Below, in pieces: positions 7,422 to 14,118 of a stretch of DNA of 16,456 bases. The DNA lies in contig JAAVHQ010000009.1 of assembly GCA_014799645.1 (NCBI GenBank), forward strand, positions 313,886-330,341, read 5' to 3'. Under the pieces are notes generated by a model, which had not been told where the DNA came from, made no database searches, and saw only the letters and a list, made by a program, of their open reading frames with translations. Every line of letters begins with the position of its first letter. Position 1 is the first letter of the stretch. The DNA is from Clostridiales bacterium. Its GTDB lineage: Bacteria; Bacillota; Clostridia; Christensenellales; UBA3700. Both the position numbers and the translations under genes were made by a program.

Positions 7422-8411
7422 CTATCCTACGTTTTCTTTGGTATCATCTTCATCATCCGAAGATTTTTGTTGTTTGTCTTTATCAGCGTCCGAGACATTT
7501 TCGCCTCTCACTATTGCGACAGCCTCTGCCACCGCTTTTTCTTGCAAAGCGTCGCGCCGCTTCTCGCAAATATTCTCAAAGTATTTGCTTTCCACTTTGA
7601 TTTTGCCCAGTTGCAACAGCACTTGCAATACGATTGTAACAATGCTCATTATATAGCATATCAACTGCACGGTCTTAACTCCCGAATTGCCGATTGTCTG
7701 CGTTCCCTCGCCTTTGAGAAATTCGAGCGAACCTCTTACTAAGCCGTACCACATAAGATAAAACAGCGCGAAAGTGCCGTTTTTGAGCGGTTTTTTGGGC
7801 AAATAGAAGAGCAAGAGCGCAATTATCAATCCAATTCCGTTGAGTACGCCTTCATAGAAGAATGACGCGTAATGCCAAGAATGTTCAAAGTCGATATACA
7901 CCGCAAACGGGAAATGTTGCAATGCCGGATTTGTTACCTCTACGCCGTAAAGTTCCTGATTGAAATAGTTGCCCCATCTGCCGATAATTTGTCCCAACAA
8001 AAGCGCGATTACTACGCAATCGGCAACGCGCATCAAAGAATATTTCTTGTTGCGCAAACAGCAGAAAAATACGCCCAACGCTCCGCCGAATATTCCGCCG
8101 ATAATCGTCAATCCGCCACCGCGAATATCTATGCAGTCGAGAAAATCTCCCCACGTCTTCAAAGAATATTCATCGCCAAGCCTTGGTACTACGTAGAATA
8201 CGCGGCAGAAAATTACCGCCATAGGTACTACCCAAATAAACAATTCAAGGGAAAAATCAAGATCTATTCCCCTCTTTTGCGCAAGCAAAATATATAGCGC
8301 AAAACTCATTATGATACCGAAAGTGATCACAAGCGCGTATTTATATATTTCAAAACCGCCCGGCAATACGATAGCGACGTTGTCTTTTGCCGTCAATAAC
8401 ATATTCAACAA
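7422..8411 (-). CDS. lgt: Prolipoprotein diacylglyceryl transferase
   Basis: Lgt is a polytopic membrane enzyme that moves diacylglycerol from phosphatidylglycerol to the lipobox Cys of preprolipoproteins. Seen here are about seven hydrophobic segments, the signature GRWGNYFNQELYG (Arg and Asn of the RxGNxxN motif), and a late GLVRGSLEFLKGE stretch carrying the second conserved Arg. The loop with His or Tyr in many Lgts reads GGLTIIGG. An acidic, Lys-rich hydrophilic tail of about 50 residues ends the protein. Start choice: I use the TTG at 8411 because GAGG lies eight bases upstream. A longer TTG start at 8429 overlaps the galK stop but has only weak AAGG at three bases, and an ATG at 8402 has no spaced site. 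Any choice leaves it tightly coupled to galK. Confidence 0.95.
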   Translation of the reverse strand: MLNMLLTAKDNVAIVLPGGFEIYKYALVITFGIIMSFALYILLAQKRGIDLDFSLELFIWVVPMAVIFCRVFYVVPRLGDEYSLKTWGDFLDCIDIRGGGLTIIGGIFGGALGVFFCCLRNKKYSLMRVADCVVIALLLGQIIGRWGNYFNQELYGVEVTNPALQHFPFAVYIDFEHSWHYASFFYEGVLNGIGLIIALLLFYLPKKPLKNGTFALFYLMWYGLVRGSLEFLKGEGTQTIGNSGVKTVQLICYIMSIVTIVLQVLLQLGKIKVESKYFENICEKRRDALQEKAVAEAVAIVRGENVSDADKDKQQKSSDDEDDTKENVG

Positions 8412-8421
8412 TATTCTGTCC

Positions 8422-9684
8422 TCAATCAAATACCTTGCAAGCGCCTACGTTGCGCACGCTGATTGGAAATACGTTTTCTTTTCCGAATACCTCGCGCATT
8501 TTCTCAACGTAATTCTCGCACTTTGACTTCTCGACGTAAGCGATAATCGTACCTGCAAATCCTCCGCCGTGAACTCTGACAGCCTTTACGCCGTTAATCT
8601 TCTTGCTTAGATTGATTGCAAGCGGAATTCTTTGCGCTACGTCGCCCAAAGGATAGCAATTTTGCAACGTCAAATAGGAACTCAATCCCGATTCGTTGAT
8701 TACGTTGATAAATTTTGTCCTATACTGATACTTGACGGCTTTCGAGCAAGAATCGACGCGCTTATTCTCGCTGTAAAAGTGCATAGCGCGCAAAATCGCT
8801 CTTCCCGAAGTCTTCTTCTGAATTTCGGGTATCTTGGAATAAAACTCCTTTTCGTCTACCTCTCTCAACTTCTTTGCGCCGAAGAGCGAGGCAACTTCTT
8901 CCATCTCGCCTCTTATAGCGGCGTATTGATCGGTCAAATCGGCATGATCGCCGCCTGTATTCGTCAAAACGATGCTAAGGTCGTCAAAACCCCAATCGAC
9001 GGAATTAAATTTGAGTTTGCGAATCGACTTAAAGTCGATATAACTTACTCCGCCGAAAGATATTGCGCATTGGTCGAGCAAACCGCACGGCTTGCCGAAA
9101 TATACGTTTTCCGCATACTGCGACGCTTTTGCCTTGGCGACTATGTCAACTTTGCCTTCGTTGTACATAACGTTGAGTATCTCGCAAATAAGCACTTCAA
9201 AGCACGCCGACGACGATACGCCCGCGCCTCTGAACACGTCGCTCGTGGTCGTCGCGCAAAAACCGCCATAATTGAAACAACGCTGTTTGAAATACGACAA
9301 TATTCCGCGTACCAACGCAACCGATTTGCCGTATTCTTCCTCTTTTTTATCCAAATCGTTCAAATCTACTTCAATAGGCGAAAAACCTACCGAATTTACG
9401 ATGACTTTGCCCTCGCAAGGAGTGACGCAAGCGATTGTGTCCACGTTGATAGATGCGCAAACGACTTTGCCGTTGTTGTGGTCGGTGTGATTTCCGCATA
9501 CCTCAATTCTACCGGGTGAAGAATAGAAAACTCCCCCTTCACCGTACTTTGCGGTGTGCATATCATAAATTTTGCGGTATCTCTCCGCTTGGTAATTCAA
9601 CTTGTCTTCGCCGTACAGTACCTTTACTTTGTCGGCAAAATCCGCGTTGTTTTTAAGATTATAAATGAATTTTTTGTCTGCCAT
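8422..9684 (-). CDS. galK: Galactokinase
   Basis: A 420-residue GHMP-family kinase that phosphorylates galactose at C1 with ATP, the first committed step of the Leloir pathway. Motif 1 is PGRIEVCGNHTDHNNG (57-72), motif 2 is GAGVSSSA (153-160, the ATP loop), catalytic Asp204 lies in GLLDQ, and motif 3 is GGGFAG (373-378). Asn replaces the Glu of the E. coli GEHTDY motif, which is common in Clostridia-type galactokinases as far as I recall. The ATG has GAGG five bases upstream. It is the first gene of the unit with lgt and pncB, and its start is 328 bp from the divergent galT. GHMP kinases of other sugars look similar, but the motifs and the galT neighbour favour galactose. Confidence 0.95.
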   Translation of the reverse strand: MADKKFIYNLKNNADFADKVKVLYGEDKLNYQAERYRKIYDMHTAKYGEGGVFYSSPGRIEVCGNHTDHNNGKVVCASINVDTIACVTPCEGKVIVNSVGFSPIEVDLNDLDKKEEEYGKSVALVRGILSYFKQRCFNYGGFCATTTSDVFRGAGVSSSACFEVLICEILNVMYNEGKVDIVAKAKASQYAENVYFGKPCGLLDQCAISFGGVSYIDFKSIRKLKFNSVDWGFDDLSIVLTNTGGDHADLTDQYAAIRGEMEEVASLFGAKKLREVDEKEFYSKIPEIQKKTSGRAILRAMHFYSENKRVDSCSKAVKYQYRTKFINVINESGLSSYLTLQNCYPLGDVAQRIPLAINLSKKINGVKAVRVHGGGFAGTIIAYVEKSKCENYVEKMREVFGKENVFPISVRNVGACKVFD

Positions 9685-9730
9685 AATTTCCTCGTTACCT
9701 CGTTTATATATTGATGAGGTTTCTGCTCCT

Positions 9731-9776
9731 CTATCAACAATTTTATGTTAAATTATAATTATATAATTGTAGATAG
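9731..9776. promoter_or_regulatory. Imperfect inverted repeat in the galK leader
   Basis: CTATCAACAATT (9731-9742) and AATTGTAGATAG (9765-9776) are inverted copies with one mismatch in 12, separated by 22 bp of AT-rich DNA. A perfect 12-bp palindrome AATTATATAATT (9757-9768) overlaps it. The right arm overlaps the galK -10, so a bound protein here would block galK transcription; a leader hairpin is the alternative. Confidence 0.45.
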
Positions 9777-9803
9777 TATAGCATATTTAAGGGTTGTTGT
9801 AAA
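9775..9803 (-). promoter_or_regulatory. galK promoter
   Basis: On the minus strand: TTTACA (9803-9798), a 17-bp spacer, and TATACT (9780-9775) with TGC just before it, an extended -10. Each hexamer is one base off consensus. The implied leader is about 85 nt. No cre-like (CcpA) site was found by eye. Confidence 0.75.
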
Positions 9804-9858
9804 TACTTTTTTTCTTTATAAATAAGTATAAGATTTCTCGACTATAATTCAAAAACTA

Positions 9859-9887
9859 TTGCAAAGATATAAAAAATGATTTATAAT
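9859..9887 (+). promoter_or_regulatory. Candidate galT promoter
   Basis: TTGCAA (9859-9864), a 17-bp spacer and a perfect TATAAT (9882-9887). Transcription would begin near 9894 and give a leader of about 120 nt that contains both palindromes at 9924 and 9951. A second TATAAT at 9981-9986 has no recognisable -35, though its -35 position would overlap the second palindrome. Confidence 0.55.
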
Positions 9888-9923
9888 ATACGTGTAAAAA
9901 GTACAATTCAACGATTAAATTTA

Positions 9924-9938
9924 TTGAACTTAGTTCAA
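9924..9938. promoter_or_regulatory. Operator-like palindrome 1 upstream of galT
   Basis: TTGAACTTAGTTCAA is a perfect 6-bp inverted repeat with a 3-bp centre. A near copy lies 27 bp to the right. The pair is 75-89 bp upstream of the galT start codon and downstream of the candidate promoter, so it could act as a repressor roadblock. The regulator is not encoded in the window. Confidence 0.7.
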
Positions 9939-9950
9939 ATATCCAATTTC

Positions 9951-9965
9951 TTGAACAAAGTTCAG
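9951..9965. promoter_or_regulatory. Operator-like palindrome 2 upstream of galT
   Basis: TTGAACAAAGTTCAG repeats the left half of palindrome 1 exactly and matches it at 12 of 15 positions, with five of six arm pairs intact. Centre-to-centre distance from palindrome 1 is 27 bp. The repetition of an odd-centred palindrome argues for a real binding site. Confidence 0.68.
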
Positions 9966-10012
9966 TTGTTAAAATAAATATATAATAATTATTAAAGCAT
10001 TATAGAGGTATT

Positions 10013-11545
10013 ATGACATCCGAAGAACTTAAAATCAAATTGTCCCAACTTCTTAACTACGCAAAAGACAAATTGTCGCTTCGCCAAGAAGACGCGTCTT
10101 TTGTAATGAATTCGCTTTTGGACACATTCTCTTTGAACGCTCCCGCAACGGGCGTGGAAGGCTACGGCGAATTTCAAAGCGAGATTGTCGACCCGATAGT
10201 AGATTACGCTATCCAAAACGGTATTGCAAAGGAAGAGGAAAGAATCCTTTTCGAGACAAAATTGCTCGGATTGGTTACGCCCTGCCCTTCTTCCGTCGTG
10301 GATAAATTCGATATTCTTGCCGCCAACGGCGGAATTAAGTCGGCGACTGATTGGCTTTTCAAACTCTCTATCGCCAACAACTATATCCGTATGGCGGACA
10401 TAAGCAAAAACATCAAGTGGGAACACGTCGGCAAGTTGGGAAAAATCGGTATTACTATCAATCTTTCCAAGCCTGAGAAAGACCCGAAGCAAATCGCAAT
10501 GGCGAAACTATTGCCGAAGAGCGGTTACCCCGCTTGCTTGCTTTGCACCGAGAACGTAGGCTTTGCAGGTACGCTCAACCACCCTGCTCGCCAAACATTG
10601 AGAATGATACCTATAAGACTTGGCGGAGAGAATTGGTCAATTCAATATTCGCCTTATCAATATTACGACGAGCATATTATTGCGCTTTCTAACGAGCATA
10701 GACCTATGAACGTCAACAGTGACTCTCTTTTCCGCTTGTTGGACTTTGTGGACTTGTTCCCCCACTACTTTATCGGCTCGAACGCCGCTCTTCCTATCGT
10801 GGGCGGAAGCATTCTCACTCACGACCACTATCAAGGCGGTTGCAAAGTCTTGCCAATGTTTGAGGTCGGCGTAAGAAAGAATTATACCGTGAACAAGTTC
10901 AAGGACGTGAAAATCGGCATTGTCGATTGGTACAACAGCGTGGTAAGAGTAAGCGGAAGAAATAAATTCGAAGTTCACGAAGTGGCAAGCGACGTTTTGG
11001 AAAGTTGGTCGCAGTGGACTGACGAAAGCGTCAACGTCATCTGCAAGACAAATGAACAGCACAACGCTATTACCCCGATCGCAAGAAAAGAGCGTGACAC
11101 ATATACGATTGATTTGATACTTCGCAACAATCGCACGGACGACGCGCACCCATACGGAATCTTCCACCCCGAAGAAAATCTTCACAATATCAAAAAAGAA
11201 GGTATCGGTATAATCGAGGTTATGGGCTTGTTTATACTCCCCGGTAGATTGAAAAACGAACTCGAAGTCATCAAAGACTATATCTGCGGAAAGAAAAATC
11301 TTGATTTGCAGGAACTCAATAATCCCGAAAATCCGATGTACAAGCACGCTCCGACGATACTCCAACTTGTCAACGACCACGGCACGTCAAGAGATCGCGT
11401 ATTTGCCGATAAAGTCGTGACCGATTACGTCAACAGCGCTTGCGAGCAAATTCTCGAGTGCACCGCCGTATTCAAAAACAACGAACAAGGTCAAGCGGCT
11501 TTCGATAAGTTTATGAGTATGGGATTGGGAGCAAAGGAAGTATAA
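10013..11545 (+). CDS. galT: UDP-glucose--hexose-1-phosphate uridylyltransferase, type 2
   Basis: A 510-residue enzyme that exchanges galactose-1-phosphate with UDP-glucose to give UDP-galactose and glucose-1-phosphate in the Leloir pathway. It belongs to the long Firmicutes GalT class, about 150 residues longer than E. coli GalT. Visible marks are YPACLLC near 172-178, the stretch GFAGTLNHPARQTLR shortly after, and the active-site SILTHDHYQGG with His270 and His272, the second His being the expected uridylyl acceptor. The ATG has AGAGG four bases upstream. It stands alone on the plus strand, divergent from galK, with two operator-like palindromes in its leader region, and ends at a bidirectional terminator. 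Its divergence from galK instead of a galKT operon implies separate promoters under perhaps one control region. Confidence 0.96.
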   Translation: MTSEELKIKLSQLLNYAKDKLSLRQEDASFVMNSLLDTFSLNAPATGVEGYGEFQSEIVDPIVDYAIQNGIAKEEERILFETKLLGLVTPCPSSVVDKFDILAANGGIKSATDWLFKLSIANNYIRMADISKNIKWEHVGKLGKIGITINLSKPEKDPKQIAMAKLLPKSGYPACLLCTENVGFAGTLNHPARQTLRMIPIRLGGENWSIQYSPYQYYDEHIIALSNEHRPMNVNSDSLFRLLDFVDLFPHYFIGSNAALPIVGGSILTHDHYQGGCKVLPMFEVGVRKNYTVNKFKDVKIGIVDWYNSVVRVSGRNKFEVHEVASDVLESWSQWTDESVNVICKTNEQHNAITPIARKERDTYTIDLILRNNRTDDAHPYGIFHPEENLHNIKKEGIGIIEVMGLFILPGRLKNELEVIKDYICGKKNLDLQELNNPENPMYKHAPTILQLVNDHGTSRDRVFADKVVTDYVNSACEQILECTAVFKNNEQGQAAFDKFMSMGLGAKEV

Positions 11546-11554
11546 ATTAAGTAA

Positions 11555-11570
11555 TAAGTAATAGTGAAAA
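11555..11570 (+). repeat. Dispersed intergenic repeat, copy A
   Basis: TAAGTAATAGTGAAAA occurs here and again at 15998-16013, both times in an intergenic region. With a one-base indel the match extends through GTGA. Around copy A there are further degenerate units (AAGTAATAAGTAATAG, GTGAAAAGTGAAAAAGT), so it looks like a small repeat family built of short units and here running straight into the terminator hairpin. Confidence 0.55.
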
Positions 11571-11580
11571 GTGAAAAAGT

Positions 11581-11608
11581 AAAAGTCGGGTATTCTACTC
11601 GACTTTTT
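11581..11608. terminator. Bidirectional terminator between galT and recR
   Basis: AAAAGTCGGGTA (11581-11592) pairs with TACTCGACTTTT (11596-11607) as a 12-bp stem with one G-T pair and a TTC loop. T-rich sequence flanks it on both strands, as expected between two convergent genes. A smaller AT-rich hairpin, TTAGAA/TTCTAA, follows near 11626-11641 over the recR stop codon. Confidence 0.85.
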
Positions 11609-11637
11609 CATTATTTATTCAATTATTAGAATTTATT

Positions 11638-12222
11638 CTAATACTCTTTTCTATCAGCAAGCGCACGCGAGAGCGATACCTCGTCGGCGTATTCTATGTC
11701 GCTGCCCATTGATATACCGCTTGCAAGTCTTGTAACTTTAATACCCATAGGCTTGATAAGTCTTGCGATATACGTTGCGGTCGCTTCTCCGTCAATGTCG
11801 GGATTTGTCGCCATAATGACTTCTTTTACTCCGACAAGTCTTGACATAAGTTCCTTGATACGAATATCGTCAACGCCTATGCCTTGCATTGGATTGAGCG
11901 TGCCTTGCAAGACGTGGTACACACCATTATAGTCCTTAATCTTCTCAAAGGCGACTATGTCTTTCGGCTCTTTGACTACGCATATAATAGACTTATCTCT
12001 TGTCTTGCAGATGTCGCAAACGTCGTCTTCGGTATAGTTGCCGCAAACCGAACAATAGTGAACGCTCTTTTTGGTCTCAATCATTGCTTTTGCAAACTCT
12101 TCGACTTCCTCTTCGCTCATATTGATAAGTTTGTATGCGTAACGCTGAGCAGTCTTTGCGCCCACCCCGGGGAGTTTCCCGAACTGCGCGACAAGCCTTG
12201 CCAAAGGTTGATAATATCCCAT
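11638..12222 (-). CDS. recR: Recombination mediator RecR
   Basis: A 194-residue DNA-repair protein that works with RecF/RecO to load RecA on gapped DNA. It shows the N-terminal helix-hairpin-helix (FGKLPGVGAKTAQRYA, 14-29), a four-Cys zinc finger (Cys57, 60, 69, 72), a Toprim domain (CVVKEPKDI at 81-89 and ATNPDIDGEATA at 138-149), and the C-terminal LASGISMGSDIEYAD stretch (167-180). Length is typical. Its ATG lies one base after the ybaB stop codon, so translation is probably coupled. It is the last gene of the GPH-dnaX-ybaB-recR run and faces galT. Confidence 0.98.
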   Translation of the reverse strand: MGYYQPLARLVAQFGKLPGVGAKTAQRYAYKLINMSEEEVEEFAKAMIETKKSVHYCSVCGNYTEDDVCDICKTRDKSIICVVKEPKDIVAFEKIKDYNGVYHVLQGTLNPMQGIGVDDIRIKELMSRLVGVKEVIMATNPDIDGEATATYIARLIKPMGIKVTRLASGISMGSDIEYADEVSLSRALADRKEY

Positions 12223-12223
12223 A

Positions 12224-12550
12224 TTATAGACCCATACCCGCGAATTTGCCGAGTTTTTGCTCTCTTTCCTCGTCCGCCTTACCGGTAGCGTCGTTGAACG
12301 CAGCGATAATCAAGTCTTCGAGCATTTCAATATCGTCGGGATCTACAGCCTCAGGCTTGATACTGAGAGATACGACCTGCTTTTCACAAGTCATCGTTAC
12401 CTCAACAAGACCGCCGCCGCTCGTGCCGGTGACTTCCATAGTCTTGAGTTCTTCCTGCGCTTCCATCATTTCCTGTTGCATTTTTTGCGCTTGGCGCATA
12501 AGCTGTTGCATATTGCCCATACCGCCGCCAAATCCACCGAATTTTGCCAT
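12224..12550 (-). CDS. ybaB: YbaB/EbfC-family nucleoid-associated protein
   Basis: A 108-residue DNA-binding protein of the family encoded between dnaX and recR in most bacteria. It opens with a Gly/Met-rich stretch, then a long helix rich in Gln, Met and Glu (about 13-40), a beta region (TSGGGLVEVTMTCEKQVVSL), and a C-terminal helix. AAGGAG stands nine bases upstream of the ATG. The gap to dnaX is 21 bp and to recR one base. Function is family knowledge: dimeric DNA binding with a loosely defined role in nucleoid structure. Confidence 0.96.
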   Translation of the reverse strand: MAKFGGFGGGMGNMQQLMRQAQKMQQEMMEAQEELKTMEVTGTSGGGLVEVTMTCEKQVVSLSIKPEAVDPDDIEMLEDLIIAAFNDATGKADEEREQKLGKFAGMGL

Positions 12551-12571
12551 TATAAAATTCTCCTTCTAGGT

Positions 12572-14110
12572 TTATTTTTTATTGCTTTTGCCCGAAGAAT
12601 CGGTGATGTTGACCATTTCTTCGTCAAATAAATGTTGCACTGTTTGAATATCTTTATTGAGCGCTTCTTCTTTGTTGAAATAATTGATTTTCAAAGAAGT
12701 AATCTCAAAATATCTCTTCTTTATAGTATTCTCAAAAAATTGTAAATACTGCTTTATCGCAGGCAAATTCCTTTCGTTGTCGACGTTGATTGTAAGTACT
12801 CCGTCGGCAAAAGACAAGTCCTCCGACGCGAACGTAGCCGCGCACGCGTAGGCTTGTTGCGACGTTGCGCTTGCTCTCACCGTATTGAGCAAATAACCCC
12901 ATACTTCGCCCAAATCAAGTTTGAGCGACTCGTCGATTTCGCCGTAATGACTTGCTATCGTACGCACCTTGGATTCTACGTCTTTAAGTCGTCTTAATAC
13001 CGCGTCTTGATCCAAATCCATTGTCAAGTCGCACGCTTTGACTACGCTCATCTCCAACATTACCGTCGGCGACGACGATGCCCTAAGCGAAGTTTCTATA
13101 CCCACGAATATCTCGATAATGCGCACTAGATTGTCGTTGTCAGTCCTGTCGGCTATCGAATTTAATTCCTCGTAAATATCCTTTGGCAATGACAAAAATC
13201 TATTGGCGTTGCTACAATTAAGGATATAAAGCATATTCCTCATCATCTTCGCCACGTCTTTTGCCAAAAGTCCTACGCTCTTGCCGAGCGAAAGTATTTT
13301 ATCAGTTACTTCCAACGCTTTTTTCGCGTCATGGTCTATTATCGCCGAGCAAAGTTCTACAATCATTTTCGGCGAACTTGCGCCCAGTACTTCCAATACG
13401 TCGTCATAAGTAAGTTTGCCGTTGGTATATGAAAGACACATATCGGCAACCGACAACATATCTCTGACGCTTCCGTCGCCCGCCTCGGCTATAGCCTTGA
13501 CTGCCTCGACTTGATATTCTCTGCCCTCTCTATCCAAGATATTCGCCAAATAGCCCGACAACTCGTTGGTTGAAAGAAGTCTGAAATCAAAACGCATACA
13601 TCTGGATAATATCGTCTGCGGAAGTTTGTGTACTTCAGTCGTCGCCAAAATAAACACCGTATGCGCAGGTGGTTCTTCCAAAGTCTTCAACAACGCGTTG
13701 AAGGCTTGCATTGTCAGCATATGCACTTCGTCGATAATATAAACTTTGTATTTGCAAGACGCAGGAACGTACTTGACCTTTTCTATAAGGTCTCTAATGT
13801 CGTCAACGCTGTTGTTGGAAGCGGCGTCCATTTCCAAGACGTCCATATTGTTGGGCGAATTAAGCGCGCGGCATACTTCGCACTCTCCGCACGGCGAACC
13901 GTCGGCAAGCGGCGACAAGCAGTTGATTGCCCTAGCAAATATCTTTGCTGTGGAAGTCTTACCCGTGCCTCTCGTGCCCGTAAATAGATAGGCGTGCGAA
14001 ATCTTTTCGCCTAGCACGGCGTTTGCCAAAGTCTTTATAATGTGCTTTTGACCCAACATTTTGTCAAAAGTGTCGGGTCTGTATTTTCTGTAAAGTGACG
14101 TGTATGCCAT
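12572..14110 (-). CDS. dnaX: DNA polymerase III subunits gamma and tau
   Basis: A 512-residue AAA+ ATPase, the motor of the clamp loader that opens the sliding clamp at the replication fork. Walker A is GTRGTGKT (45-52), the zinc-binding Cys set is 64, 74, 77 and 80, Walker B is DEVH (127-130), sensor 1 lies in ATTE (157-160), and SRC is 169-171 with Arg finger 170. Domain III runs to about 370; the C-terminal region is diverged and somewhat shorter than in Bacillus (563 residues). The ATG has AAGG six bases upstream and lies eight bases after the stop codon of the GPH transporter gene, so the two are likely cotranscribed. I see no convincing programmed frameshift site that would make a separate gamma form. 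Confidence 0.97.
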   Translation of the reverse strand: MAYTSLYRKYRPDTFDKMLGQKHIIKTLANAVLGEKISHAYLFTGTRGTGKTSTAKIFARAINCLSPLADGSPCGECEVCRALNSPNNMDVLEMDAASNNSVDDIRDLIEKVKYVPASCKYKVYIIDEVHMLTMQAFNALLKTLEEPPAHTVFILATTEVHKLPQTILSRCMRFDFRLLSTNELSGYLANILDREGREYQVEAVKAIAEAGDGSVRDMLSVADMCLSYTNGKLTYDDVLEVLGASSPKMIVELCSAIIDHDAKKALEVTDKILSLGKSVGLLAKDVAKMMRNMLYILNCSNANRFLSLPKDIYEELNSIADRTDNDNLVRIIEIFVGIETSLRASSSPTVMLEMSVVKACDLTMDLDQDAVLRRLKDVESKVRTIASHYGEIDESLKLDLGEVWGYLLNTVRASATSQQAYACAATFASEDLSFADGVLTINVDNERNLPAIKQYLQFFENTIKKRYFEITSLKINYFNKEEALNKDIQTVQHLFDEEMVNITDSSGKSNKK

Positions 14111-14118
14111 ATTATTCC

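Noticed and set aside
9924..9965. LexA/SOS boxes for the TTGAAC palindromes
   Set aside because: Gram-positive LexA sites have GAAC-N4-GTTC (even centre with flanking C/G); these have a 3-bp centre and T/A flanks, and the neighbouring genes are not SOS genes.
9685..10012. CcpA (cre) site in the gal control region
   Set aside because: No stretch matches the TGNAANCGNTNNCA pattern by eye on either strand.
10637..11380. Long minus-strand open frame opposite galT
   Set aside because: galT is certain on the other strand; the antisense frame has no ribosome site or recognisable domain.
13315..13330. AAAAAAG on the minus strand within dnaX, as a possible programmed frameshift site
   Set aside because: It reads in frame as AAA AAA GCG, not in the X XXY YYZ register, and lies near codon 262, inside the ATPase core region where truncation would not give a normal gamma subunit.
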